From contig NZ_LZJC01000143.1 of NCBI RefSeq assembly GCF_001666755.1, positions 1 to 32,478 of the forward strand: a DNA stretch of 32,478 nt. Reading direction: 5' to 3'. The stretch is from Mycobacterium sp. E1214. GTDB taxonomy: Bacteria; Actinomycetota; Actinomycetes; Mycobacteriales; Mycobacteriaceae. The notes under the pieces were generated by a model, which was given only the letters and a program-made list of their open reading frames with translations, made no database searches and had not been told where the DNA came from. Position 1 is the first letter of the stretch. The number at the start of each line of letters is the position of its first letter. Positions 7,070 through 15,446 of the stretch are shown here, piece by piece. Both the position numbers and the translations under genes were made by a program.

Positions 7070-8592
7070 GCACCACGCCGACACACAGCCCCGCCGCCGA
7101 TTCGGCTGGCACCGAAACCTCACGCGCGCAATGGCTTTCGCGGCTGCGGTCCTTCGCCGCGGGCGCCGAGTCGCGGCCGGCGAAGTTGGGGATGCTCGGG
7201 TCGGTGCTGATCACGCTCGGCGGGCTCGGGGCGGGCAGCACGCGCCAGCACGACCCGCTGCTCGAATCGCTGCACCTGTCGTGGACCCGCTTCGGCCATG
7301 GCCTGGTGCTGTCCTCGATCGTGCTGTGGATCGGCGTCAGCCTGATGCTGATCGCGTGGCTGGCGTTGGGCCGGCGGGTGCTCGACGGCGCGGTGTCGGA
7401 ATTCGCCATGAAGGCCACCGCCGGCTGCTGGCTGGCGCCGCTGCTGGTGTCGGTGCCCGTGTTCAGCCGGGACACCTATTCCTACCTGGCCCAAGGGGCG
7501 TTGCTGCGCGACGGCTTCGACCCGTACGCCGTCGGGCCGGTGGCCAACCCGAACGTGTTGCTGGACAACGTCAGCCCGATCTGGAGCATCACGACCGCCC
7601 CCTACGGCCCGGCGTTCATCCTGATCGCCAAGTTGGTCACCGTGGTGGTCGGCAACAACATGGTGACCGGCACCCTGCTGCTGCGGCTGTGCATGCTGCC
7701 GGGCCTGATGCTGCTCGTCTGGGCGGCGCCGCGCCTGGCCCGCCAGCTGGGCGCGGACGGCCCGACGGCGCTGTGGATCTGCGCGCTCAACCCGCTGGTG
7801 CTCATCCACCTGATGGGCGGGGTGCACAACGAGATGCTCATGGTCGGGCTGATGGTCGCCGGGATCACGCTGGTGCTCGCCGGCCGCCACGTCGCGGGCA
7901 CGACGCTGCTCACCGTCGCCATCGCCGTGAAGGCCACCGCCGGCATCGCGCTTCCCTTCCTGGTGTGGGTGTGGCTGCGGCACCTGCGCGAGCAGCGGGG
8001 CTACCGACCCGCCCGGGCCTTCCTCACCGCGACCGCCGCGTCGCTGCTGATCTTCGCGGCCGTGTTCGCGGTCCTGTCGGCGGTGGCCGGGGTGGGCTTC
8101 GGCTGGCTTACCGCCCTGGCCGGTTCGGTGAAGATCATCAACTGGCTGACGGTGCCGACCGCGGCCGCCAACCTGGTGCACGCGCTGGGCAGCGGGTTCT
8201 TCCCGGTGAACTTCTATCCGCTGCTACGCATCACCCGCTTCGTCGGCATCGCCGTCATCGCGGTGGCGCTGCCGCTGTTGTGGTGGCGGTTCCGCCGCGA
8301 TGACCGGGCGGCGCTGCTGGGCATCGCGTGGTCGATGCTGGTCGTGGTGCTGTTCGTGCCGGCCGCGCTGCCCTGGTATTACTCCTGGCCGCTGGCCATC
8401 GTGGCGCCGTTGGCCCAGTCTCGGCGTGCGGTCGCGCTGATCGCCGGCGCGTCGACGTGGGTGATGGTGATCTTCAAGCCCGACGGCTCCCACGGCATGT
8501 ACTCGTGGCTGCACTTCACGCTGGCCACGGCCGCCGCGCTGGCCGCGTGGTACAGCCTGCACCGCGCGCCCCGGCCGGCGGACGCTCGGTAG
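7066..8592 (+). CDS. mptA: Alpha-(1->6) mannosyltransferase MptA
   Basis: A 508-residue polytopic GT-C glycosyltransferase with about a dozen transmembrane helices. MptA extends the alpha-1,6-mannan backbone of lipomannan and lipoarabinomannan on the outer face of the plasma membrane, using polyprenyl-phosphate mannose. The first large extracytoplasmic loop carries SRDTYSYLAQGALLRDGFDP, where the RD pair is the usual GT-C catalytic position, and YAVGPVANPNVLLDNVSP follows. The N-terminal 60 residues are hydrophilic and cytoplasmic. Start GTG 7066 overlaps the idsA2 stop (GTGA), so it is translated by coupling. The stop is 6 bp from the convergent regulator gene. Confidence 0.93.
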   Translation: MSTTPTHSPAADSAGTETSRAQWLSRLRSFAAGAESRPAKLGMLGSVLITLGGLGAGSTRQHDPLLESLHLSWTRFGHGLVLSSIVLWIGVSLMLIAWLALGRRVLDGAVSEFAMKATAGCWLAPLLVSVPVFSRDTYSYLAQGALLRDGFDPYAVGPVANPNVLLDNVSPIWSITTAPYGPAFILIAKLVTVVVGNNMVTGTLLLRLCMLPGLMLLVWAAPRLARQLGADGPTALWICALNPLVLIHLMGGVHNEMLMVGLMVAGITLVLAGRHVAGTTLLTVAIAVKATAGIALPFLVWVWLRHLREQRGYRPARAFLTATAASLLIFAAVFAVLSAVAGVGFGWLTALAGSVKIINWLTVPTAAANLVHALGSGFFPVNFYPLLRITRFVGIAVIAVALPLLWWRFRRDDRAALLGIAWSMLVVVLFVPAALPWYYSWPLAIVAPLAQSRRAVALIAGASTWVMVIFKPDGSHGMYSWLHFTLATAAALAAWYSLHRAPRPADAR

Positions 8593-8598
8593 ACCCGC

Positions 8599-9003
8599 TC
8601 AGTACGCCATCGCCTGGGCCCGGCGCAGCACCTCGCGGGCCTGATGGGCGTGCAGGGCGTCGACGGGCCGGGCGTTGCTGAGCGCGTCGCGGCTGCCGTC
8701 ACGCGTCACCGTCAGCGACGGGTCGGGGGTGAACAACCAGCGCACGATCTCCGTGTCCTGGTACCCGCCGTCGTGCAGGATCGTCAGCAACCCCGGCAGG
8801 CTCTTGACCACCTCGCCGGACTTGGTGAAGAACACCTGCGGGACGACCAGGCCGTCGGCGCGCCGCACCGCCACCAGGTGCCCCTCCCGCAGCTGCTGCT
8901 GCACTTTGCTGACCGACACGTGCAACAGCTCGGCCACCCGCGGCAGGTCATAGGTGGGTTCTTCGGGATCCAGGACGTCCTCGCCGGCAGGAATACTGCT
9001 CAC
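8599..9003 (-). CDS. Winged-helix DNA-binding protein, PknL partner (Rv2175c-type)
   Basis: A DNA-binding protein of the Rv2175c family, known in M. tuberculosis as a substrate of the adjacent kinase PknL. The helix-turn-helix is visible in YDLPRVAELLHVSVSKVQQQ, followed by the wing LREGHLVAVRRADGLVVPQV. The C-terminal part (KSLPGLLTILHDGGYQDTEI...DALHAHQAREVLRRAQAMAY) is the family-specific dimer region. I chose GTG 9003 (134 residues) because a consensus TACACT sits exactly six bases upstream, as for a leaderless mRNA. A longer frame to ATG 9102 exists but begins with basic, non-conserved sequence and no ribosome-binding site. In the short form the N-terminal threonine known as the PknL site in M. 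tuberculosis is not encoded. No paralogue of the regulator is in view. Confidence 0.88.
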   Translation of the reverse strand: MSSIPAGEDVLDPEEPTYDLPRVAELLHVSVSKVQQQLREGHLVAVRRADGLVVPQVFFTKSGEVVKSLPGLLTILHDGGYQDTEIVRWLFTPDPSLTVTRDGSRDALSNARPVDALHAHQAREVLRRAQAMAY

Positions 9004-9009
9004 GGCGCC

Positions 9010-9015
9010 AGTGTA
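9010..9015 (-). promoter_or_regulatory. -10 element of leaderless Rv2175c-type gene
   Basis: TACACT on the minus strand, followed by six bases (GGCGCC) and the GTG start at 9003. Hexamer and spacing are those expected when transcription starts at the first base of the start codon. Confidence 0.75.
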
Positions 9016-9116
9016 TGCCCGGCGGCACGCCTTGACCTCGCGTTCTCCTACCCCATTCGCGCCCTGTTCGCGGGGTGTGCGCGCCCGGCGCGGCACCGGC
9101 ATCGCGGTAGCCCACC

Positions 9117-9122
9117 TACGAT
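9117..9122 (+). promoter_or_regulatory. -10 element of leaderless pknL
   Basis: TACGAT, six-base spacer GGCCCG, then the GTG start at 9129. It mirrors the arrangement of the divergent regulator gene, with about 100 bp between the two -10 elements. Confidence 0.78.
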
Positions 9123-9128
9123 GGCCCG

Positions 9129-10379
9129 GTGACCGGACCGGCTGCGAGGGATCCCGTGGAGGGCGCCCTGCTCGACGGCCGCTACCTGGTGCAGTCGAGG
9201 ATCGCCAGCGGCGGCACCTCGACGGTTTACCGCGGCGTCGACACCCGGCTGGACCGCCCCGTCGCGGTCAAGGTGATGGACGCCCGCTACGCCGGCGACG
9301 AGCAGTTCCTGACCCGCTTCCAGCGGGAGGCGCGCGCCGTCGCCCGGCTGAAGGACCCCGGGCTGGTCGCGGTGTACGACCAGGGCTTGGACGCCCGGCA
9401 CCCGTTCCTGGTCATGGAACTCGTCGAGGGCGGCACGCTGCGCGAGCTGCTGGTCGAGCGCGGGCCGATGCCGCCGTACGCCGCCGCGGCGGTGCTGCGC
9501 CCGGTGCTGGGCGGGCTGGCCGCCGCGCATCGGGCCGGCTTGGTCCACCGCGACGTCAAGCCCGAGAACGTGCTGATCTCCGACGACGGGGAGATCAAGA
9601 TCGCGGACTTCGGGCTGGTGCGCGCCGTCGCGGCGGCCGGCATCACGTCGACCAGCGTCATCCTGGGCACCGCGGCCTACCTGTCGCCCGAGCAGGTCCG
9701 CGACGGCGACGCCAGCCCGCGCAGCGACGTCTACGCCCTGGGGGTGGTCGCCTACGAGCTGCTGACCGGGCGCACCCCCTTCACCGGGGACTCCCCGCTG
9801 TCGGTCGCCTACCAGCGCCTGGACACCGACGTGCCGCCGCCCAGCGCGGTGATCGACGGCGTGCCCGCGCAGTTCGACGAGTTAGTGGGGCGGGCGACCG
9901 CCCGCGATCCGGCCGACCGGTATGCCGACGCCGCCGAGATGCGCGCCGCCCTCGACGCGATCGCCGACGAACTCGGGCTGCCGCCCTTCCGGGTGCCCGC
10001 GCCGCGCAACTCCGCGCAGCACCGCTCGGCGGCGTTGTCGCGCAGCAGGCCGGGCCAGCGCGCGCCCGGCCCGCCGGTTCGCCATCCGACCCGCCAGCTG
10101 ACGCGTGGCCCGCAGGACTGGACCGGGCCGCACCACCCCGTCGCGGCCGAACCGGACGACGAATACGCCGAATCGGACGACGAGCCCTATGACGCCTACG
10201 AGGACGAATACGAGCCGCTGACAGGCGAATTCGCCGGCATCCCGATCAGCGAGTTCGTGTTGGCGCGCCAGCACAACCGCCGCATGGTGCTGGTGTGGAT
10301 CGCGGTGGTGCTGGCGCTGACGGGGCTGGTCGCGACGGCGGCGTGGACGGTCGGCAGCAACCTCGACGGGCTGCTCTAG
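9129..10379 (+). CDS. pknL: Serine/threonine protein kinase PknL
   Basis: A 416-residue membrane-anchored Hanks-type kinase. Seen in order: glycine loop IASGGTSTVYRG (25-36), catalytic Lys48 in VAVKVMDA, HRDVKPENVL with Asp142, DFG at 160-162, activation-loop threonines T173 and T175 in GITSTSVILGTAAYLSPEQ, then an acidic juxtamembrane linker (EPDDEYAESDDEPYDAYEDE) and one transmembrane helix near 388-409. Only about seven residues lie outside, so there is no PASTA or other sensor domain. The linker is more acidic than I recall for M. tuberculosis PknL. PknL phosphorylates the divergently encoded DNA-binding protein, and the shared leaderless promoter region suggests co-regulation. It converges on aroG with a 9-bp gap; the transposase remnant Rv2177c found there in H37Rv is absent. 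Confidence 0.95.
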   Translation: MTGPAARDPVEGALLDGRYLVQSRIASGGTSTVYRGVDTRLDRPVAVKVMDARYAGDEQFLTRFQREARAVARLKDPGLVAVYDQGLDARHPFLVMELVEGGTLRELLVERGPMPPYAAAAVLRPVLGGLAAAHRAGLVHRDVKPENVLISDDGEIKIADFGLVRAVAAAGITSTSVILGTAAYLSPEQVRDGDASPRSDVYALGVVAYELLTGRTPFTGDSPLSVAYQRLDTDVPPPSAVIDGVPAQFDELVGRATARDPADRYADAAEMRAALDAIADELGLPPFRVPAPRNSAQHRSAALSRSRPGQRAPGPPVRHPTRQLTRGPQDWTGPHHPVAAEPDDEYAESDDEPYDAYEDEYEPLTGEFAGIPISEFVLARQHNRRMVLVWIAVVLALTGLVATAAWTVGSNLDGLL

Positions 10380-10388
10380 CGGCTCGCC

Positions 10389-11777
10389 TCAGTCGCGCAG
10401 CATCTCGGCGACCAGGAAGGCCAATTCCAGCGACTGCTGGGTGTTCAGCCGCGGGTCGCACGCCGTCTCGTAGCGTCCAGCCAGGTCCACGTCCGAGATG
10501 TCCTGTGCGCCACCGAGGCATTCGGTGACGTCCTCGCCGGTGATCTCGACGTGGATGCCGCCCGGGTGGGTGCCCAGCGCCCGGTGCACCTCGAAGAAGC
10601 CCTGCACCTCGTCGACGATGCGGTCGAAGTGCCGGGTCTTGTAGCCGGTGGACGACTCGTGGGTGTTGCCGTGCATCGGGTCGCACTGCCAGATCACCTG
10701 GTGACCGGCGGCCTGGACCTTCTCGACGATGGGCGGCAGCAGGTCACGCACCTTGCTGTTGCCCATCCGGCTCACCAGCGTCAGGCGGCCCGGCTTGTTG
10801 TGCGGGTCCAGGCGCTCGACGTATTCCACGGCCAGCTCGGGGGTGATCGTCGGCCCGATCTTGACGCCGATCGGGTTGGCGATCACCTCGGCGAAGGCGA
10901 TGTGCGCGCCGTCGAGCTGGCGGGTGCGCTCCCCGATCCACACCGTGTGCGCCGACAGGTCGAACAGCTGCGGTTCCCCGCCCTCGGTCTCGGCCAACCG
11001 CAGCATGGACCGCTCGTAGTCCAGGACCAGCGCCTCGTGGCTGGCGTAGATCTCGGCGGTCTGCAGGTTGCGGTCGGCGACCCCGCAGGCGCTCATGAAT
11101 TTCAGGCCACGGTCGATCTCGTTGGCCAGCGCCTCGTACCGCGCGCCCGCCGGCGACGTCCGCACGAATTCCCGGTTCCAATCGTGCACTAGGTGCAGCG
11201 AGGCCAGCCCCGACGACGTCAGGGCCCGCATCAAGTTCATGGCGGCGCTGGCGTTGGCGTAGGCCCGCACCAGCCTCGACGGGTCGTGCTCGCGCACCGC
11301 CGCGTCCGCGGCAAAACCGTTGATCATGTCGCCGCGGTAGGACTTCAACCCCAGGGCGTCGATGTCGGCGGACCGCGGCTTGGCGTACTGGCCGGCGATA
11401 CGGGCCACCTTGATGACCGGCATGCTGGCGCCGTAGGTGAGGACCACCGCCATCTGCAGCAGCGCGCGGATGTTGCCGCGGATGTGCGGCTCGGTGTTCT
11501 CGGTGAAGGTCTCCGCGCAGTCGCCGCCCTGCAGCAGGAAGGCCTCGCCCCGGGCGACCTGCGCGAGGTGTTCTTGCAGCCGGACGATCTCCGAGGGCAC
11601 CGTCACGGGCGGCACGCTCTCGAGCACCGTGCGCATCGCCGCCGCCTGGTCGGTGGGCCAGCTCGGCTGCTGCGCGGCGGGCCTGGCCAGGGCGGCGTCC
11701 AGGCGCGCCCGCAGATCGCTGGGCAGCGGCGGCAGCGGCGGCAGCTGGTCGATCGGGATGTCGACGGTCCAGTTCAT
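10389..11777 (-). CDS. aroG: 3-deoxy-D-arabino-heptulosonate 7-phosphate synthase, class II
   Basis: This enzyme joins phosphoenolpyruvate and erythrose 4-phosphate in the first step of the shikimate pathway. At 462 residues it has the same length as M. tuberculosis AroG, a class II (plant-type) enzyme regulated by all aromatic amino acids and by complex formation with chorismate mutase. Seen: metal ligand Cys87 in LLQGGDCAETF, RIAGQYAKPRS, GLKSYRGDMINGF, KIGPTITPELAVEYVERLDP, and WQCDPMHGNTHES with a metal-binding His. The EITGEDVTECLGG segment lies near the C-terminus. ATG 11777 has no ribosome-binding site but a TACCAT at leaderless distance. Confidence 0.96.
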   Translation of the reverse strand: MNWTVDIPIDQLPPLPPLPSDLRARLDAALARPAAQQPSWPTDQAAAMRTVLESVPPVTVPSEIVRLQEHLAQVARGEAFLLQGGDCAETFTENTEPHIRGNIRALLQMAVVLTYGASMPVIKVARIAGQYAKPRSADIDALGLKSYRGDMINGFAADAAVREHDPSRLVRAYANASAAMNLMRALTSSGLASLHLVHDWNREFVRTSPAGARYEALANEIDRGLKFMSACGVADRNLQTAEIYASHEALVLDYERSMLRLAETEGGEPQLFDLSAHTVWIGERTRQLDGAHIAFAEVIANPIGVKIGPTITPELAVEYVERLDPHNKPGRLTLVSRMGNSKVRDLLPPIVEKVQAAGHQVIWQCDPMHGNTHESSTGYKTRHFDRIVDEVQGFFEVHRALGTHPGGIHVEITGEDVTECLGGAQDISDVDLAGRYETACDPRLNTQQSLELAFLVAEMLRD

Positions 11778-11783
11778 CGGTCC

Positions 11784-11789
11784 ATGGTA
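11784..11789 (-). promoter_or_regulatory. -10 element of leaderless aroG
   Basis: TACCAT on the minus strand, six-base spacer GGACCG, then the ATG at 11777: the leaderless arrangement. The element lies in the 55-bp gap after the upstream exoribonuclease gene, so aroG has its own promoter. Confidence 0.75.
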
Positions 11790-11832
11790 ACCGGGCCGCG
11801 CCGACCGCTGATCAGGCCGAACGGGCCACGGT

Positions 11833-12327
11833 TCAGCCGCCGGAGGTGATCAGCCGGAAACGGCGCAACTGGTCCCGGGCGTCCACGAGCGCGTCGTGGG
11901 CGTCGCGCGGCCGCGCCGGCATGGGCGGGCTGCCGCGGTCCTCCCACAGCTGCCGCAGTTCCCGGGTGAACCGCGGTATCGCGCGGGGCAGGTCGGGCAT
12001 GGTTCCCCACAGCTGGCACAGGGCGACGTGGTCGTAGGCCGCCACCCACGCCCACAGTTCGATCGGGTCGGCGCCGCGCTGGGGCGAGTGGACGCCGAAG
12101 AACTCTTCGAGGTCTTCGCGGATCTGCCGGCGCGAGCGCCACGCCTTCGACGCCAGGGACGGCAGCTTGGGCAGCACGTTCGCGCGCACCCACGGCCCCG
12201 CGCGCTCGGGGTCGAACTCGGTGGACACCGCGTAGTACTCGCGGCCGTCCTCGGCGGCCACCCCGATCGAGATCAGCTCGATGGTGCGGCCGTCCTCGAT
12301 GAACTCGGTGTCGTAGAAGTACCGCAT
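11833..12327 (-). CDS. 3'-5' exoribonuclease, DEDDh type (Rv2179c-type)
   Basis: A 164-residue RNase T/DnaQ-fold nuclease. The metal-binding DEDD residues are visible as Asp6 and Glu8 in MRYFYDTEFIEDG, an Asp in the AAYDHVALCQLWG segment, and His/Asp in DAHDALVDARDQLRRF. The M. tuberculosis homologue Rv2179c has a solved structure and was reported to trim 3' overhangs of RNA. The start ATG 12327 is 3 bp after the stop of the upstream membrane gene, so both are one transcript. The natural RNA substrate is unknown. Confidence 0.9.
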   Translation of the reverse strand: MRYFYDTEFIEDGRTIELISIGVAAEDGREYYAVSTEFDPERAGPWVRANVLPKLPSLASKAWRSRRQIREDLEEFFGVHSPQRGADPIELWAWVAAYDHVALCQLWGTMPDLPRAIPRFTRELRQLWEDRGSPPMPARPRDAHDALVDARDQLRRFRLITSGG

Positions 12328-12330
12328 GGG

Positions 12331-13221
12331 TCAGCGGGCGATCAGGATGGGTTCGGTGCCCTCGGGCGGCGGCGCGGGGTGCACCTCGTCGTCCAGGCGG
12401 GCGTCGACCGCCCGCTCGTCGGGTAGGCGCGGGGTGCCGGCGATCGCGCACTGCAAATACAGCTTGGCTCGGACGACGGGCCTGCGCAACGTGCGCTCCC
12501 GCTGCAGCGCGCGCCGCATCTTGTCCGGCTGGGTGGTGTAGCGCCAGCGGGCCCACGGCGCGTGCGGGCGCGACAGCCGTACCGCGCCGATGACCAGCAA
12601 CACCACGAGGAACATCCCGAGCAACCCCGTCCACACCTTGCCCTTGAGCACCACCACGACGGCCAGCGGCAACGTCAGCGCCATCGCGCTGGCGACGGCG
12701 GCGTGCCAGGCGACCGAGTCGGCGCCGTGCCAGGCGGGCAGGAAGAACATGAGCGGGTGCAGGCCCATGATCAACAACCCCGCCACGGCGACGGCGGCGA
12801 AGACGGCGTCCACCGAGGTGCGGCCGTCCTCGGACCAGTAGACATCCGACAGGTGCAGGATTAGCGCGTACTCGTCGAGGACCAGGGCGGCACCGATCCC
12901 GAAAAACGTTGCGGCGACCGTGAATTCCGGCTCGGTCCCGTCGAGGGACAGGGTGACCAGGGTGAGGCCGGACAGCAGCACCAGCACCACTCCGAACGTG
13001 ACGTGGTGGATGTGCACTCCCCCGACGTGCACGTTGCGCGGATGCCACCAGCGGGTGGGGCGGCCGGCGTCGGCGCGGTGCCGGATGAAGCGCACGAACG
13101 ATCGGGTGACGAAAAACGTCAGGATGAAGGCAACCAGGCAGCACAGCAACGGCAGCCGGCCGCCGTGCTCGATGTCATGCGCGAACCAGCGGGTCACCCT
13201 CGGCACGAACCAGTGCAGCAC
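12331..13221 (-). CDS. Integral membrane protein (Rv2180c-type)
   Basis: A 296-residue protein with about eight transmembrane helices, from PLLCCLVAFILTFFVTRSFV through LLGMFLVVLLVIGAVRL, and a basic cytoplasmic C-terminal tail of about 70 residues. Function unknown. The segment NVHVGGVHIHHVTFGVVLVL has three histidines at a membrane boundary and could bind a metal, which is only a guess. I chose GTG 13221, with TACGTT seven bases upstream and length equal to the M. tuberculosis protein, over the upstream ATG at 13293, which would add 24 non-hydrophobic residues. It is co-transcribed with the exoribonuclease gene and divergent from mptC. Confidence 0.82.
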   Translation of the reverse strand: MLHWFVPRVTRWFAHDIEHGGRLPLLCCLVAFILTFFVTRSFVRFIRHRADAGRPTRWWHPRNVHVGGVHIHHVTFGVVLVLLSGLTLVTLSLDGTEPEFTVAATFFGIGAALVLDEYALILHLSDVYWSEDGRTSVDAVFAAVAVAGLLIMGLHPLMFFLPAWHGADSVAWHAAVASAMALTLPLAVVVVLKGKVWTGLLGMFLVVLLVIGAVRLSRPHAPWARWRYTTQPDKMRRALQRERTLRRPVVRAKLYLQCAIAGTPRLPDERAVDARLDDEVHPAPPPEGTEPILIAR

Positions 13222-13228
13222 ACTGAAA

Positions 13229-13234
13229 AACGTA
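13229..13234 (-). promoter_or_regulatory. Candidate -10 element for the Rv2180c-type operon
   Basis: TACGTT on the minus strand with seven bases to the GTG at 13221, giving a leaderless or one-base leader. No ribosome-binding site is seen at this start. Confidence 0.55.
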
Positions 13235-13297
13235 CGCCGGTCGGCGTCGAGCCCGCGGGAGCCGCGCTGCACCGCCTGTCGCCCGCTGGGCACCGAT

Positions 13298-13303
13298 TAC
13301 GCT
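13298..13303 (+). promoter_or_regulatory. Candidate -10 element for mptC
   Basis: TACGCT ends ten bases before the ATG at 13314, predicting a leader of about four bases. A TTG at 13305, in frame, is closer to the element but too close to serve as transcription start. Confidence 0.55.
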
Positions 13304-13313
13304 GTTGTCCGAC

Positions 13314-14606
13314 ATGAGTACACGGCAGGCGCCCGGCGCGGGCTTCCGGCACAGCGAATCCGGGCGGGTGCTGCTGTGGTGCCCGATGGGGCTGCTGGCC
13401 GTCGCGGCGCTGGTCGTCGTCGGCTGGCAGCTGTTCGCGCACACGCCGTATCGGATCGACATCGACGTCTACCAGATGGGCGCGCGCGCCTGGCTGGACG
13501 GGCGCCCGCTGTACCGCGGGGACGTGCTGTTCCCGACGCCGATCGGGCTGAAGCTGCCGTTCACCTACCCGCCGCTGGCCGCCATCGTGTTCAGCCCCTT
13601 CGCGTGGCTGCGCATGCCGGCCGCCAGCGTCGCGATTACGGTGTTGACGCTGGTGCTGCTGATCGCGTCGACGACGCTGGTGCTGAGCGGGCTGCGCGTG
13701 TGGGAGTCCTCGACCCGGCTGGGCGGCCCGGCGTGGCTGCGCCGGTTGTGGTTGGCGGTGCTGCTGACGGCCGCGGCGACGCTGTGGCTGGAGCCGATCG
13801 CCTCCAACTTCGCCTTCGGGCAGATCAACGTGGTGCTGATGACGCTGGTGCTCGCCGACTGCATCCCCCGCCGCACGCCGTGGCCGCGCGGGCTGCTGCT
13901 CGGCCTCGGCATCGCCCTGAAATTGACGCCCGCGGTATTTCTCCTTTATTTCCTCGTCCGCCGCGACGGCCGGGCGGCGCTGACCGCGCTAGCCTCGTTC
14001 GCGGGGGCGACGGCGCTCGGGTTCGCGCTGGCGTGGAGCGATTCGCTCGAGTACTGGACCCACACCCTGCACCACACCGACCGCATCGGTGAGGCCGCGC
14101 TGAACACCGACCAGAACATCGCCGGCGCGCTGGCCCGGCTGGGTCTCGACGAGCACGGCCGGTTCCCGTTGTGGGTCGGCGCCTGCCTGCTGGTGCTCGC
14201 GGCGACCCTGTGGGCGATGCGCCGGGTGCTGCGCGCCGACGAGCCGCTGCTGGCGGTCGTCTGCGTCGCGCTCTTCGGGCTGGTGGTGTCGCCGGTGTCC
14301 TGGTCGCATCACTGGGTGTGGGTGCTGCCGACCATCGTGGTGACCGCGGTCCTGGGCTGGCGGCGGCGCAACGTCGCCCTGCTGGTGCTCAGCGTGCTCG
14401 GCGTGGTGCTGACGCGGTGGACACCGATCGATCTGCTGCCCAAGCACCACGAGACGACGGCGTCGTGGTGGCGCCAGCTGGTCGGGATGTCCTACGTGTG
14501 GTGGGCCTTGGCCGTCATCGTCGCGGCCGGGCTCACCGTCGCCGCGCGGGTGGCCGCCCGCGACGCCGCACCGCAGCGGCTGACGCCGGTGACCGCGGCC
14601 GGCTGA
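13314..14606 (+). CDS. mptC: Alpha-(1->2) mannosyltransferase MptC (Rv2181-type, GT87)
   Basis: A 430-residue polytopic GT87/DUF2029 mannosyltransferase of the GT-C fold, with roughly ten to twelve transmembrane helices. The first periplasmic loop holds RIDIDVYQMGARAWLDG, where the acidic residues mark the usual catalytic site, then GDVLFPTPIGLKLPFTYPPL. NTDQNIAGALARLG and SPVSWSHHWVWVLP are family blocks. The M. tuberculosis enzyme adds single alpha-1,2-mannose branches to the lipomannan/lipoarabinomannan backbone and takes part in mannose capping, using polyprenyl-phosphate mannose. With mptA at 7066 the window holds both a backbone and a branching enzyme. ATG 13314 was preferred to TTG 13305. 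It converges on plsM with a 12-bp gap. Confidence 0.93.
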   Translation: MSTRQAPGAGFRHSESGRVLLWCPMGLLAVAALVVVGWQLFAHTPYRIDIDVYQMGARAWLDGRPLYRGDVLFPTPIGLKLPFTYPPLAAIVFSPFAWLRMPAASVAITVLTLVLLIASTTLVLSGLRVWESSTRLGGPAWLRRLWLAVLLTAAATLWLEPIASNFAFGQINVVLMTLVLADCIPRRTPWPRGLLLGLGIALKLTPAVFLLYFLVRRDGRAALTALASFAGATALGFALAWSDSLEYWTHTLHHTDRIGEAALNTDQNIAGALARLGLDEHGRFPLWVGACLLVLAATLWAMRRVLRADEPLLAVVCVALFGLVVSPVSWSHHWVWVLPTIVVTAVLGWRRRNVALLVLSVLGVVLTRWTPIDLLPKHHETTASWWRQLVGMSYVWWALAVIVAAGLTVAARVAARDAAPQRLTPVTAAG

Positions 14607-14618
14607 TCGCGGTCCGGT

Positions 14619-15347
14619 CTAGCCGGCGGCGGTCTCGGGGATGCGCTGCCCCTCGTCGGCGGGAGCGTCGCCGTTGGCGCGGTTCTTGATGCTGGCGGCG
14701 TAGATGTCGACGTACTCCTGGCCGGACAGGCCCATCAGCTCGTAGATGACCTCGTCGGTGACCGCCCGCTCGATGAAGCGGTTGCCGGCCAGGCCCTCGA
14801 AGCGGGAGAAGTCCATCGGCTTGCCGAAGCGCACGGTGACGCGTCCGAACCGCAACATGTTGGTGCCGGGCGGGTTGACCACGTCGGTGCCGATCATGGC
14901 GACCGGGATCACCGGGACGCCGGTGTGCAGGGCCAGCCGGGCCAGGCCGGTCTTGCCCTTGTACAGCCGGCCGTCCGGGGACCGGGTGCCCTCGGGGTAC
15001 ATGCCCAGCAGCTTGCCCTGCTTGAGGACCTGCTCGGCGGTGGTCAGCGCGGCGCGGGCGCTGTCGGCGTCGGTGCGGTCGATCGGGACCTGCCCGACGG
15101 CGGTGAAGAACCACCGCTGAAACCAGCCCTTGAGGCCGGTGCCGGTGAAGTATTCCGACTTGGCGAGGAACGTGATGCGACGCCGCACCACCAGCGGCAG
15201 GTAGAAGCTGTCCATCACCGCCAGGTGGTTACTGGCCAGGATCGCCGGGCCGGTGCTCGGAATGTATTCCAAGCCTTCGACTTTCGGCCGGCCGAGCAAG
15301 GACAGCAAGGGGCCGAGGAGAATGTACTTGAATAGCCAGTAGTACAT
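14619..15347 (-). CDS. plsM: 1-acylglycerol-3-phosphate-type acyltransferase (PlsM, Rv2182c-type)
   Basis: A 242-residue PlsC-superfamily acyltransferase. Seen: the catalytic HX4D motif in NHLAVMD, the glycerol-phosphate motif PEGTRSPDGRLYKGKTG, and PVIPVAMIGTD. The Rv2182c family has been described as PlsM, which places palmitate at the sn-2 position of mycobacterial glycerophospholipids; that identification is from memory. Start ATG 15347 follows GGGAGGG closely; an in-frame ATG at 15389 would add 14 residues ahead of the conserved MYYWLFKYI opening. It lies 99 bp downstream of the small Cys protein gene and has its own TACAGT -10 candidate. Its product would supply the lipid anchor used by PimB' and the Mpt enzymes. 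Confidence 0.9.
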   Translation of the reverse strand: MYYWLFKYILLGPLLSLLGRPKVEGLEYIPSTGPAILASNHLAVMDSFYLPLVVRRRITFLAKSEYFTGTGLKGWFQRWFFTAVGQVPIDRTDADSARAALTTAEQVLKQGKLLGMYPEGTRSPDGRLYKGKTGLARLALHTGVPVIPVAMIGTDVVNPPGTNMLRFGRVTVRFGKPMDFSRFEGLAGNRFIERAVTDEVIYELMGLSGQEYVDIYAASIKNRANGDAPADEGQRIPETAAG

Positions 15348-15388
15348 GGCCCTCCCTCTTGGCTGCACCCGCCCGGTGTTCTGCGCCA

Positions 15389-15394
15389 ACTGTA
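15389..15394 (-). promoter_or_regulatory. Candidate -10 element for plsM
   Basis: TACAGT on the minus strand; transcription would begin near 15382 and give a leader of about 35 bases carrying the GGGAGGG ribosome-binding site. This differs from the leaderless pattern elsewhere in the window. Confidence 0.5.
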
Positions 15395-15446
15395 CCCACC
15401 CCTACCGGGCGGGACCACCTTCGACGGGGCCCAAGTCGGGGGCGAG

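Noticed and set aside
7120..8181. 353-codon minus-strand frame rich in His, Gln and Arg
   Set aside because: It is the antisense shadow of the polytopic mptA gene; composition is not protein-like and no start signal is present.
10380..10388. Search for the Rv2177c transposase remnant between pknL and aroG
   Set aside because: The two genes are only 9 bp apart, so nothing of it is present.
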